DNA from: an uncultured Draconibacterium sp.
GTDB lineage: Bacteria; Bacteroidota; Bacteroidia; Bacteroidales; Prolixibacteraceae
Assembly (NCBI RefSeq): GCF_913060805.1
Contig: NZ_CAJXTC010000016.1
Span: 56,460-120,459, forward strand
DNA: 64,000 bases
Direction: 5' to 3'
A program made the position numbers and the translations under genes. Position 1 is the first letter of the stretch. Each line of letters starts with the position of its first letter. Shown here piece by piece: positions 26,057-34,671 of this stretch. A model generated the notes under the pieces. That model worked only from the letters and a program-made list of their open reading frames with translations. It ran no database searches and was not told where the DNA came from.

Positions 26057-27123
26057 TGGTAGGCTTTTTTTGATTTGTTGAGAAATGCTTTTATAATGAA
26101 AATACCCAGCACCACTTGTTGAGGAATGGCCAGTAGCAAGGTTTTTAACGGATTTTGATAACTGACAATACTAATTAAAACGCGAATGGTTAACAGCATT
26201 AAAAAATAGGCTAGCACAACTGCTTTTGGTAAAGCGATAAGCACCGGAATAAATCCCAGCGTGGTGATCAGCCAAAAGAGTACAGCCAATATTCCTGAGT
26301 TTCCAAAAAACATAATTACGTTTTTGGAGAAACCATTAACGGCGTCGCTGAATGAACTGTACATTCGGCAGGAAATTGAAGGATTGCCCGCTAAACATGC
26401 AATTCGGATTTTATCCTTTTTAAAGGATTGCGCAATTGAAATGTCTTCCACTTTATTATCCCGAAAAGTTTGGTGCGGTTGTCTTTCTCGGTATGTTTTT
26501 GCATCGAAGAGCATAAATTGCCCGTTTGCAGCTGCCATCGATGAAAAGGGCAGGAGCCTGACAAAAACCAAAGGCAGCAAGCTTAGCAGAATGAAATTCA
26601 TATTCGGAACCGTCAAATATTCGCCCCAGCTGCGCATCATTTGTTTGGGGAAAATGGAGAGCAAACCAAGTTGGTGTTGTTGCACTTTGGCAATTGTTCC
26701 GGCAATGATAGTTCCCGAAATTCGTACATCGGCATCCAGAAACAAAAAGTAAGTTCCTTTTGCTTTTTGGGCCAGTTGGTAACAACCATAGTTTTTTCCC
26801 AGCCAACCGTCAGGAAGTCCGTCGGAATTTAAAAGCTGAAAACGTTGATCGGTTTTTGAGAACAATTCCACAATCTCTGCGGTTTTATCGGTCGATTGAT
26901 CGTTAAAAACCAAGACCTCAAAATTTTGCCACTCCTGTTGTTGGATATCCGTGAGTAAACGGCCAATGTTTTGTTCTTCGTTGCGCGCCGGAATAAGAAT
27001 GGAGACCAGCGGGTTAAAATCGTTTGGGCATGGGGGAAGTGGTTGCCTGAAAATTGCATTCAGCAAAACAACTCCAAATTGTATTGCCGTAAAAATGAAT
27101 ATGATCCATGCCGCAATTATCAT
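26032..27123 (-). CDS. Family 2 glycosyltransferase, CrtQ-like
   Basis: Membrane glycosyltransferase of family GT2, 363 residues: an N-terminal helix, a GT-A domain with LVSILIPARNEEQNIGRLL, the DxD motif in FLFLDADVRI, the acidic EDISIAQ block (residues around 235), and three to four C-terminal membrane helices. The tail AYQWKGRTIS matches the KWKGR-type ending of CrtQ-like enzymes that glycosylate carotenoid end groups. It lies in the carotenoid operon directly after plsC (1-bp gap). Sugar donor and acceptor carotenoid are inferred from context only. Confidence 0.86.
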   Translation of the reverse strand: MIIAAWIIFIFTAIQFGVVLLNAIFRQPLPPCPNDFNPLVSILIPARNEEQNIGRLLTDIQQQEWQNFEVLVFNDQSTDKTAEIVELFSKTDQRFQLLNSDGLPDGWLGKNYGCYQLAQKAKGTYFLFLDADVRISGTIIAGTIAKVQQHQLGLLSIFPKQMMRSWGEYLTVPNMNFILLSLLPLVFVRLLPFSSMAAANGQFMLFDAKTYRERQPHQTFRDNKVEDISIAQSFKKDKIRIACLAGNPSISCRMYSSFSDAVNGFSKNVIMFFGNSGILAVLFWLITTLGFIPVLIALPKAVVLAYFLMLLTIRVLISIVSYQNPLKTLLLAIPQQVVLGIFIIKAFLNKSKKAYQWKGRTIS

Positions 27124-27124
27124 G

Positions 27125-27745
27125 TTAAATTTCTTTTTTGGCTTGTGCTTCCAGGCACTGTTTGTAAAAGGTGTTGTATGCGTTTTCTATTTCAGTACTA
27201 TTCCATGCACCGCTGTAGTTATGCAGGTTGAAAAAAGCATTGGGTTTCGCATCGGCAAAATAATCGATGAGGTTGGCTTGAAAAATGATCTGGATATCAT
27301 TTTTTGTGCGCTGCAATATCTTTTCAATTCCCTTCTCAAATACAAATTTGTTTTGGTAGATGCTTTTTATGTTACCCTGTGGAAACAGCAAAACCATGTT
27401 TCGTTCATCCGATAATAATTCCGCTGTGTAATTAAAGGTTTCAAAAACTGATTTCGATTGTTTTTTAATGGAAAAGCCGCCGGTATATTGGAAAAACCAG
27501 TTTTTTCGGAGCTCTTCTTCCAGCATCATAAAGTGGTATTTGCGTTTAAAAAGTTGCTGATTTACATATAACGTCCAAATGCCATCCCACCAACTTACGT
27601 GGTTGCAAATCAAAAGAATTGGCAAGCTTTTGTCCTGTACCACGCCATTAATGGTAAACGACTGAAAATGTCGTTTCATTTTCCACAGTACGTAGTACCT
27701 GAAAAACGGGTCGAGGACAAAATTATGTTTTGCTTTTATGATCAA
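27125..27745 (-). CDS. PlsC-type acyltransferase in carotenoid operon
   Basis: 206-residue lysophospholipid acyltransferase-like protein. The catalytic motif NHxxxxD is seen as CNHVSWWDG, and the second block as LLFPQGNIKS. Members in carotenoid loci esterify a fatty acid onto the sugar of a carotenoid glycoside (compare the acyltransferase step in staphyloxanthin synthesis), and the adjacent CrtQ-like glycosyltransferase supports that role. An ordinary 1-acylglycerol-3-phosphate acyltransferase is the alternative. It follows cruF after 4 bp. Confidence 0.85.
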   Translation of the reverse strand: MIIKAKHNFVLDPFFRYYVLWKMKRHFQSFTINGVVQDKSLPILLICNHVSWWDGIWTLYVNQQLFKRKYHFMMLEEELRKNWFFQYTGGFSIKKQSKSVFETFNYTAELLSDERNMVLLFPQGNIKSIYQNKFVFEKGIEKILQRTKNDIQIIFQANLIDYFADAKPNAFFNLHNYSGAWNSTEIENAYNTFYKQCLEAQAKKEI

Positions 27746-27749
27746 AGTT

Positions 27750-28412
27750 CTAGTTTAAAGTTAAAAGTAAGGCAGCAAAAAATAAAGCCTGAATTCCAAA
27801 AACAACAGGCGCTATCCTGTTTTTTGTATTTATTTTCAGCAGCTTGATGACCACTGAAAAAAGCAAGGCTAAAAGAAACCAGGCCACGTAGTTTTGCACC
27901 GGAACTGCTGATTCGTTAAACTTCCACATGGAAAGGTTCGGCGCCACTTGTTCCAAAAGCACATCGTAAGCCAGTAATAAAAACGAAGCACCCAAAACTT
28001 TAAATATCGGGTTCCAGTTGGTTCTTTCCATTACCGAGTTAGACACATAAACGAGCAGCAGCCAGTTCAACCCGATAATAAGTGGCGTATTAAAAAGTTT
28101 TATGCCCAAACCGTGACCGTAATTGTAGCTGCCAAAAATAGCTCCGGTGTTTACTCCAATTAGTTCAACAATAAAGCTGGCAGCATAAATAAAAACGAAA
28201 ACCAGTATTGTCTTAGCCGAAAATTTGCTGTGAAACAAGGCCACAATAAAAGAGCTTAGTAATAATGCAAAAGGTGTTAAATGCACAAAAAACGAGTGGG
28301 TAGCAGGAATAGAAAGACCGGCAAATCCTACTGCATAGAAAATGATTAGAAACAGAACAAAGTACCGGTAGTTTGCCTGGATTGAATTTGCTATGTTTTT
28401 TGTGCCAATCAT
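27750..28412 (-). CDS. cruF: CruF-like carotenoid 1',2'-hydratase
   Basis: 220-residue integral membrane protein with about seven helices, of the carotenoid biosynthesis (DUF422/CruF) family, which adds water to the psi end of carotenoids. The family block is VELIGVNTGAIFGSYNYGHGLGIKLFNTPLIIGLNWLLL, followed by YDVLLEQVAPNLSMWKF. It overlaps crtYcd by 4 bp. With a cyclase and CrtZ in the same operon, a monocyclic 1'-hydroxylated carotenoid such as a saproxanthin- or myxol-type pigment is plausible. Confidence 0.87.
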   Translation of the reverse strand: MIGTKNIANSIQANYRYFVLFLIIFYAVGFAGLSIPATHSFFVHLTPFALLLSSFIVALFHSKFSAKTILVFVFIYAASFIVELIGVNTGAIFGSYNYGHGLGIKLFNTPLIIGLNWLLLVYVSNSVMERTNWNPIFKVLGASFLLLAYDVLLEQVAPNLSMWKFNESAVPVQNYVAWFLLALLFSVVIKLLKINTKNRIAPVVFGIQALFFAALLLTLN

Positions 28413-29095
28413 TTTTTAGCGAATTTCTTTAACTGTTCAATTAGCAACATGTTGTATAAAATCATGCTGAACGCGTAAGCAAAATCTTCAACGGGAATAG
28501 TAAAAATCCGTAATCCCAGATTTTCGTCGTTGTTGTACCACACCACTTCTCCGTCGATATACGATCCGGTTAAAATTCCGTTTACGATAAGAAACGGAAC
28601 AAGAATGACCAGGAAAGTGATAAAGAACGAACGTGGAATTCGGCTTCCTAAAAGCAAGGCCAGCAACAAAGCAACCGCCAGTTTTAGTGAAATGTAAAAT
28701 GTGTAGCTTTTATCGGTATTAAAAACAGCGATCAGCACACTCAAAGCGATAAGAGCTGTTAGCAATCCTTTATTTAACGACTTTGGTAATTCTAACTTTG
28801 GAAAATATTCCCGGATGGATTCGTGCAGGAAAATGCTGGCGTAAGGGATAACCACGAAAAACAGGATTTCCTCCAACGGAAGAGAGAATAAATAAATGCC
28901 GGAGAGATATTCCGGGTTGAAGCCCCAAATTCCCCGGTTCGTAAAATTCACATCGAAAATGATATACACCAAAGCCACCAGTAGAATGGAAGGAAAAATA
29001 GTTTTCCACTGTTTGTAAAACTGCAGTCGTTTATCGAAACTGAGCAGCAAAGGCACTGCGCCGGAAGCCGTAAGTAGTATAAGGTACAATGACAT
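28409..29095 (-). CDS. crtYcd: Lycopene cyclase, CrtYcd type
   Basis: 228-residue membrane protein with about six to seven helices, fused c and d halves of the heterodimer-type lycopene beta-cyclase. The characteristic FSLPLEEILFFVVIPYASIFLHES block with PxEE-type acidic residues is present near residue 75; a second, weaker half follows (EDFAYAFSMILYNMLLIE). It abuts crtZ (1-bp gap) and overlaps cruF by 4 bp. It forms beta-rings on lycopene ends; whether one or both ends are cyclised cannot be told, though cruF next door argues for one. Confidence 0.88.
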   Translation of the reverse strand: MSLYLILLTASGAVPLLLSFDKRLQFYKQWKTIFPSILLVALVYIIFDVNFTNRGIWGFNPEYLSGIYLFSLPLEEILFFVVIPYASIFLHESIREYFPKLELPKSLNKGLLTALIALSVLIAVFNTDKSYTFYISLKLAVALLLALLLGSRIPRSFFITFLVILVPFLIVNGILTGSYIDGEVVWYNNDENLGLRIFTIPVEDFAYAFSMILYNMLLIEQLKKFAKK

Positions 29096-29569
29096 TTATT
29101 TCTTTAAAAAACGAAATTGAAAGATTAGTAATCCATAGTTGTCAAAATCGCGAACGTTTTTTCCGCGATGGTGTGCCAGGTGTGCCTCGCGCACTGCCCT
29201 GAGGTATTTATTTTTTGTGTGGGTTAAAAATGGAATGTTCAGTCGCTGGTGTATCATTACATCGTGAATGGCAAAATAGGTGAGGCCGTATAAACTGATT
29301 CCAATGCCCAATGCAATTAGGGCTGAAATATGAAAGAATAAACCAACGAGGAGGACAGCGATTGCGGGAATGGCATAAACGAGAAAAAAATAGTCGTTTT
29401 TTTCAAAACCGGGTTTGTACAACTCGGTTTGCGATGCATTTTTTTTATGGTCGTTTACATGATGATCGCGGTGCCATTTCCATAAAAAGCCATGCATAAC
29501 AAATTTGTGGTTCGACCAGGCTACGAACTCCATAAAACAAAAGGCTGCTATGGCAATTAGTATATTCAC
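29096..29569 (-). CDS. crtZ: Beta-carotene hydroxylase
   Basis: 157-residue di-iron membrane hydroxylase that adds the 3-OH to beta-ionone rings. Histidine motifs: HKFVMH, HRDHH, HDVMIH and HLAHH, in the order and spacing expected for CrtZ. Four membrane segments are visible. It overlaps idi by 4 bp at its start. The short length is standard for bacterial CrtZ. Confidence 0.93.
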   Translation of the reverse strand: MNILIAIAAFCFMEFVAWSNHKFVMHGFLWKWHRDHHVNDHKKNASQTELYKPGFEKNDYFFLVYAIPAIAVLLVGLFFHISALIALGIGISLYGLTYFAIHDVMIHQRLNIPFLTHTKNKYLRAVREAHLAHHRGKNVRDFDNYGLLIFQFRFLKK

Positions 29570-30102
29570 GTTTTTACTTTTAAATGTTCTTCAACGCGTT
29601 CGTAAATCTTTTTAAACCAAACGGTGTAGTTCTCCGGATTGTTCTTTACATCCTTTTTCAATTCACCGAAATCGATGTATTTCCAACTGGAAACTTCATT
29701 GGCATTTGGCTCCGGTTTGTCATCGCTAAAACCAATAAAAACACGGTCGAGTTCGTGTTCCGTCAATTGGTTATCCAACGCTTCTTTGTAGGTGAAAGCA
29801 AATATTTCCTGCAACGGCGCTTTCATGCCCATCTCTTCCATTAATCTGCGGTTTGCCGCATCAAAACTGGTTTCTTCAGGATAAGGGTGACTGCAACAGG
29901 TGTTGGTCCAAAGTCCGTTGGAATGGTATTTATTAAAAGCCCGCTGATGAATCAGCCATTCGCCTTTCGAATTGACGATAAAAACGGAAATGGCCCGGTG
30001 GAGCAATCCTTTAACATGCGCCTCCATTTTTTCCATTTCGCCTAAAACCCTGTCATTTTCGTCAACCAGAATTACTTTATCTATTTTATTGTTGTTCGTC
30101 AT
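29566..30102 (-). CDS. idi: Isopentenyl-diphosphate delta-isomerase, type 1
   Basis: Nudix-fold enzyme that interconverts IPP and DMAPP, supplying the isoprenoid building blocks for carotenoids. 178 residues. Active-site Cys in TNTCCSHPYPEE, Glu in EHELDRVF, and a Nudix-like helix AANRRLMEEMGM are clear; LLHRAISVFIVNSKGEWLIHQR is the family N-terminal block. Start and stop overlap both neighbours by 4 bp, so it is translationally coupled in the operon. Confidence 0.95.
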   Translation of the reverse strand: MTNNNKIDKVILVDENDRVLGEMEKMEAHVKGLLHRAISVFIVNSKGEWLIHQRAFNKYHSNGLWTNTCCSHPYPEETSFDAANRRLMEEMGMKAPLQEIFAFTYKEALDNQLTEHELDRVFIGFSDDKPEPNANEVSSWKYIDFGELKKDVKNNPENYTVWFKKIYERVEEHLKVKT

Positions 30103-30935
30103 ACCAATCTGAGATTATAAAGTGTTTTTGCTTTTACCATGATCAGCATTTTTTTGTAGTTCGGAATTCGCACCCTGTTTTGCATAATTACCGAAGCCGG
30201 TGTTTCCTTTAACTTATTTAGCAATAAACGGTAATAATAATACGCCAGCAGAACGGCCAGTTTCGATTTTCCGGGCAGCTTTCTAATACCTTCGTAAGCA
30301 GTTTCAAAATCGGCTTCAATATCTTTTATGATGCGCTTCTTTTCTTCGTCGCAAAATTCTTTGCTGCTTAATTCCGAGAAGTAATTTCGGCCCAGAGTTT
30401 CGGTGTCTTCACGCAGGTCGCGCAAAAAGTTTACTTTCTGAAAAGCAGAGCCCAGTTTCATGGCTGGTGTTACGAGCTCGTCGAACTTTTCCTGATCGCC
30501 ATCACAAAATACTTTCAAACACATCAATCCAACCACATCGGCCGAACCGTAAATGTACTGGTTGGCCTCCAACTTTGTTTTATATTCTTTTTTCTCCAGG
30601 TCGTATCGCATGCTGGTGAGAAAAGCATCAACATGATCCAGCGAGATATTGTATTTTTTTACGGTATACTGAAACGCCTGAAGAACCGGATTAAGACTGA
30701 TTCCACGTTTCATGGCATCTTTAAAATCTTCTTCGAATTTATTGAGCAGATAAGCTTTGTCGTTTTGATGAAAGGTATCCACTATTTCATCGGCCAACCT
30801 GACAAAACCGTAAATGCTGTAAATAGCATCCCGATGTTCTTTACTCAACAAACTGGTTGCATATGAAAAGGAGGTGCTGTAACTGGCTGTTACAACCTTC
30901 GAAATCTTTATTGAACAGGCGTTGTACAATCTCAT
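30099..30935 (-). CDS. crtB: Phytoene synthase
   Basis: First committed enzyme of carotenoid synthesis, joining two geranylgeranyl diphosphates. About 278 residues. Substrate-binding aspartate motif in FVRLADEIVDTFH (DxxxD) and the second in NFLRDLREDTETLGR; YCYYVAG-like block seen as YIYGSADVVGLMCLKVF. The start MRLYNACSIKISK at 30935 is preferred; Mets at 30941 and 30980 are alternatives, the last one less family-like. It leads the nine-gene leftward operon. No promoter box was recognised in the 200 bp upstream. Confidence 0.93.
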   Translation of the reverse strand: MRLYNACSIKISKVVTASYSTSFSYATSLLSKEHRDAIYSIYGFVRLADEIVDTFHQNDKAYLLNKFEEDFKDAMKRGISLNPVLQAFQYTVKKYNISLDHVDAFLTSMRYDLEKKEYKTKLEANQYIYGSADVVGLMCLKVFCDGDQEKFDELVTPAMKLGSAFQKVNFLRDLREDTETLGRNYFSELSSKEFCDEEKKRIIKDIEADFETAYEGIRKLPGKSKLAVLLAYYYYRLLLNKLKETPASVIMQNRVRIPNYKKMLIMVKAKTLYNLRLV

Positions 30936-31137
30936 ATACATTCTGGTTTCATGTTCATTACTAGTGTAACCTACTAACAAAATCGCAATGCACTAAAATC
31001 TCAACAGTCTGATAATTCAGGTACTTCTAAAAATAAAGTATATGCGTATTATTCGTAACTTAACAACGCAGAATAATACTGTTTTGTTTACTTACAGATG
31101 AGTTAAAGTAATGGGGGATAGTAATAAAGGATAAATG

Positions 31138-31893
31138 CTAAATTCTCACAATGCAAGAATCGGGGAGCCATCCCTGGTTGCCGTCGGCCAGTTTAATTTC
31201 AGTCCAGCTGTCCAGCTGATCGGTAATTTCCAGTTTTAATCCTTCGTAGATCAGGAACAGGTCGGTGCCGGTTTCGCTGGGCGAACTTTTTACTGTTACA
31301 CGCGGACAAAAAACGATTGCGGTGTTCCGGTTGTTGATCCTGGCTTTTTGTTGAGCTGCATGCGAAACTGCAAATACCGACAAGAGAACGGCGACAATAC
31401 CAATCCAAAATGAGGCACGTTTTATGGCTACTGTTTTGCTGAAGAAAAATGCACCGAGTAGCAACAGAAACAATACAAACGACGCAATGCTGATGTATGC
31501 CCATGTATCGGCTGGGTATTTATTGATCACCGAATCTTTCCAGCGCAGGAAAAACGGTTTGGGTAATTCTTCAATTTGAGTTACCACATACTGGTTGGCC
31601 ACTTGCAGGTTAAACGCGATGTCTTCGTCGTGCGGAGCCAGTACTTTGGCACGCTCGTAGTTTAAAATGGCGTTGTTAATGTCGCCGGTTTTAAAATAAG
31701 CGTTTCCCAGGTTGAAATATACTTTTGCGGACTCTTCTCCGGTGGATAAAATCTGCTCGTAAGCAGAAACGGCCTGCTGGTATTCTTCGGTGGTGTAATA
31801 AGCGTTTGCTTTCTCCCAAAGCTGCTCATTTGTTTCCTGTGCGAACACAAAAAACGGAGCTATAAGTAGTATGAATATTAGTATCTTCTTCAT
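31138..31893 (-). CDS. batE: BatE: TPR and SH3-like protein
   Basis: Last gene of the Bat operon; about 251 residues. Signal peptide from MKKILIFILLIAPFFVFAQ (start at 31893 chosen over a Met nine codons earlier because it opens the signal), TPR units (YYTTEEYQQAVSAYEQIL; KVYFNLGNAYFKTGDINNAILNYERA), a pair of membrane helices around residues 150-200, then a C-terminal SH3-like region (TVKSSPSETGTDLFLIYEGLKLEIT). It starts 4 bp after the batD stop. The Bat proteins are cell-envelope factors tied to aerotolerance and oxidative stress in Bacteroidota; the molecular role is unknown. Confidence 0.85.
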   Translation of the reverse strand: MKKILIFILLIAPFFVFAQETNEQLWEKANAYYTTEEYQQAVSAYEQILSTGEESAKVYFNLGNAYFKTGDINNAILNYERAKVLAPHDEDIAFNLQVANQYVVTQIEELPKPFFLRWKDSVINKYPADTWAYISIASFVLFLLLLGAFFFSKTVAIKRASFWIGIVAVLLSVFAVSHAAQQKARINNRNTAIVFCPRVTVKSSPSETGTDLFLIYEGLKLEITDQLDSWTEIKLADGNQGWLPDSCIVRI

Positions 31894-31897
31894 CGTT

Positions 31898-33724
31898 CTA
31901 GCGTTTAATTTGTTTTTCAAAACGGCTCATTGTGGTCTCAGCCTTCTTATACAAATCATGGCGTGCTTCCGATCCTCCCGAAGGAGCATAGCGCGCAAAT
32001 TCGCACTGGTCAACAACTTCTTCAAAGTCTTTAATCACTTCTTCTGCAACATTTCTATCCTGCAGTTTTGCCACTGCGTTTTCGCGGTTCAGGTCGGCAA
32101 CCGGAATTCCCAGTTTATCGCTCAAGTAGCCCCAGAAAGCTTTTAGAATCGCTTCGTGGAACGCTTCGTTGTTGTTCTGTTTCATATAACCGGCAGCCGC
32201 TTTTAAACGTTTTACGGCAACGCGGTTGGCCTTTTTATTACGTACCAGTGCAATGTTGGCGTTTTCGCGGGCCTTTTTACGGTACACAAAATACAACACT
32301 ACAAACAGTACTGCGGTAATCAGGTAGATCAAATAAAAGATGGTACTTCCGTAGAACGTGTGCCCTTTAACCTGCAACATCGGTTTTCCTGATTTGATAA
32401 AGCGAATATCCTGTCCGATCAGCTGCAGATCTTCTTTGCGTCGAGAACTGATAACCGTGGTCGATTGCTCTTCCGTTCCTTTTTCAACATGCAACGTGTA
32501 AGCATCGGTTGATTTGGTTACATACTTTCCTGTTGAAGGATTAAAGTAGGCAAACCTGATCGGTGGAATTTCATAATCGCCCTCAAAACGTGGCTGGAAC
32601 AGGTATTCAATGGTTTTATTTCCCGAAACGCCATTGTCGTTGGCTTGTACATTGTCGGTTGCACGCGGGTCGTAAACTTCAAAATCGCTTGGCAGGTCCA
32701 ACTCAGGAGAACGTACCAAACGGATGTTTCCGTTACCCGATATTTTCATGGTAAGCGTAACCGCATCGTTAGTCGTAACATTGGTGCTGCTAATTTCCGA
32801 CGAAACATTAAAGTTACCCACACCGCCCATAAAGTTGGCCGGCTCGGTTGGCAGGTCTTTAACATTCACTGAAACGGCATCGCTGGTAACACGTGCCCTT
32901 ACTGTCCGGTAATTATCAAAGAAATCATCGAAGAAACTTCGTGCTTTTATCCGCTCACGAATTAACAGTGCCATGCTAAATGGCTCAATTGTCAATCGCC
33001 CGTTTTGCTGCGGGAAAAGGATGGTTTTTTTCAATGTTCCTACCTGGTAAATTTTATCGTTGTACACCTCGCGGGTGAAATTTATCTGCTGCGGAATATC
33101 AATGTCCTGGGTGTAAAAACCTTCGTAAGTAGGCAGGTTTACTTCATCAAAACCATGGATTGGTACATTCGGGTTGACATACAATTTTACGGTGGCAATA
33201 ATCTGCTCTCCGCGGTAAACATTTCGTTTGCTTAAATCAACGCGCACAAAAAGGTTGTCTTTATCGAGCTCTACATTTTGCGATGTGCCTTGCTGTGGCT
33301 GCGTAGCACCTCCCTGCGACTGGTTGGGTTGCGCCTGTGCTTTCACCACCTGAATTGATAGCTTGTTAGATTCAAAAACTTTTCCATTCACCTCGATTGA
33401 TCCCGGGCGGATTTCGAAAGTTCCTTCAGCTTTAGCCCGCAAAATATAGGTGTACGAAAACGTTACCTCCGAAGTCGTTTTTCCGTTAATGGTTTGGATG
33501 CTTGTTGATTGCCCGGTGCTTGGTCCCATCAAAATCTGGAAATTGTCGCTCAACCCCGGAGGAAGCTGCAAGTTTGTTCCCCTGTCGTTAAGTTGGAAGC
33601 TCAGCCTGAATTGTTGGCCCATTTCCACGGCGCTTGGTGCCGACATGGTAAAACGGGTTTGTTCGGCCCGGGCTGCAATTGCCGCGCAAAAAAGAAAAAT
33701 ATATATTACCAGTTTCTTCATCAT
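31898..33724 (-). CDS. batD: BatD: large periplasmic Bat protein
   Basis: About 609 residues. The start at 33724 (MMKKLVIYIFLFCAAIAARA) opens the signal peptide; the longer reading upstream adds 22 unlikely residues. Several Ig-like beta-domains follow (FTMSAPSAVEMGQQFRLSFQL; RVDLSKRNVYRGEQIIATVKLY), a Gln/Ser-rich linker (about residues 150-165), one membrane helix near residue 490 (FYLIYLITAVLFVVLYFVYR), and a cytosolic helical tail. Such oxygen-tolerance (BatD) proteins accompany VWA proteins and MoxR. It lies between batC and batE in the operon. Confidence 0.88.
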   Translation of the reverse strand: MMKKLVIYIFLFCAAIAARAEQTRFTMSAPSAVEMGQQFRLSFQLNDRGTNLQLPPGLSDNFQILMGPSTGQSTSIQTINGKTTSEVTFSYTYILRAKAEGTFEIRPGSIEVNGKVFESNKLSIQVVKAQAQPNQSQGGATQPQQGTSQNVELDKDNLFVRVDLSKRNVYRGEQIIATVKLYVNPNVPIHGFDEVNLPTYEGFYTQDIDIPQQINFTREVYNDKIYQVGTLKKTILFPQQNGRLTIEPFSMALLIRERIKARSFFDDFFDNYRTVRARVTSDAVSVNVKDLPTEPANFMGGVGNFNVSSEISSTNVTTNDAVTLTMKISGNGNIRLVRSPELDLPSDFEVYDPRATDNVQANDNGVSGNKTIEYLFQPRFEGDYEIPPIRFAYFNPSTGKYVTKSTDAYTLHVEKGTEEQSTTVISSRRKEDLQLIGQDIRFIKSGKPMLQVKGHTFYGSTIFYLIYLITAVLFVVLYFVYRKKARENANIALVRNKKANRVAVKRLKAAAGYMKQNNNEAFHEAILKAFWGYLSDKLGIPVADLNRENAVAKLQDRNVAEEVIKDFEEVVDQCEFARYAPSGGSEARHDLYKKAETTMSRFEKQIKR

Positions 33725-33835
33725 TGTATCAAAGCCTACAAAATTATTGTTTTTGTTCAATTGCTTCTTTTTGTAACCGATTAATCCCAAATAATTAATC
33801 TTTCATCCCTAATCCTTAATCGTTAATCGTTCCAA

Positions 33836-34660
33836 CTACCATTCTTTCTCCGATCGCGTACGTTTGGCTTTGGCAGCTTTCGCTTTTTTCACCTTATCCT
33901 GAATGTCGCGTTCGTCGTTCTGTAAGGCCTGCAACAGTTGCTCAGCATCTTGTTTCGAGATTTTATTTTGCTGAGGTTGTTGCTGTTGCTGCTGGTCTTT
34001 ATTTTGGTCTTTGTTCTGATCCTGATTTTGCTGATTCTGATCTTTATTCTGGTCTTGCTGATCCTTATTCTGATCTTTGTTTTGATCCTGCTTATCCTTA
34101 TTCTGATCGTTTTTATCCTGGTTTTGATCTTTGTTCTGGTCCTTATTTTGGTCTTTATTCTGATCCTTGTTCTGATCTTTATTTTGCTGCTGTTGCTGTT
34201 CTTTTTTCTTTTTCAGCATTTGCGCATAGGCCAGGTTGTATTTTGTTTCCAGATCATCCGGATTTTCACGAAGCGCTTTTTTGTACGACTCGATACTTTC
34301 ATCCAGCTTTTCCTGCATCAGTTGCGTATTTCCCAGGTTGTGATTTACACGTGCACGCTCCACCGGTTCTTCCATTTTTTCTGCTAGCTCGCTGAATTTA
34401 CCTTCAGCATCTTCGAATTTTTGCTGTTTGTACAAGGCATCTGCCAGGTTGTAATTCCACTTCAAATCATCAGGGCGTTTTTCCAACGCCTTACGGTATT
34501 CGGTTTCTGCGTTAATGTATTTTACGGTGTCAACTTTCATGGTGTCGCGCACGGCTTCCATAAACAGTTTGTTTCCGTTACGTACAAATTTTCGTTCGTT
34601 TTGCCCGAAAACAGTTACCGAAAAAACGATTAAGATTGATAATATGATTGTCTTCTTCAT
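33836..34660 (-). CDS. batC: BatC: TPR protein with DQNK repeat tail
   Basis: 274 residues: signal peptide (MKKTIILSILIVFSVTVFGQ), three to four TPR units (LKWNYNLADALYKQQKFEDAEGKF; ARVNHNLGNTQLMQEKLDESIESYKKAL; YNLAYAQML), then about 75 residues of low-complexity DQNK/DQQ repeats (DNA about 33980-34210), and a basic tail. The TPR part matches BatC; the Asp-Gln-Asn-Lys repeat is common at this place in the family but differs in length between strains, as expected from slippage in the hexamer/nonamer DNA repeat. It lies between batB and batD. Confidence 0.87.
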   Translation of the reverse strand: MKKTIILSILIVFSVTVFGQNERKFVRNGNKLFMEAVRDTMKVDTVKYINAETEYRKALEKRPDDLKWNYNLADALYKQQKFEDAEGKFSELAEKMEEPVERARVNHNLGNTQLMQEKLDESIESYKKALRENPDDLETKYNLAYAQMLKKKKEQQQQQNKDQNKDQNKDQNKDQNKDQNQDKNDQNKDKQDQNKDQNKDQQDQNKDQNQQNQDQNKDQNKDQQQQQQPQQNKISKQDAEQLLQALQNDERDIQDKVKKAKAAKAKRTRSEKEW

Positions 34661-34671
34661 GTCTCCTCCTT

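Noticed and set aside
27125..27745. Calling the PlsC protein a housekeeping 1-acylglycerol-3-phosphate acyltransferase
   Set aside because: Tight packing between cruF and a CrtQ-like glycosyltransferase favours a carotenoid ester role, though the general function remains possible.
33938..34387. A plus-strand hydrophobic protein (LVFVLILILLI-rich, 149 aa)
   Set aside because: It is the antisense shadow of the batC DQNK repeat; the minus-strand gene has signal peptide, TPRs and operon context.
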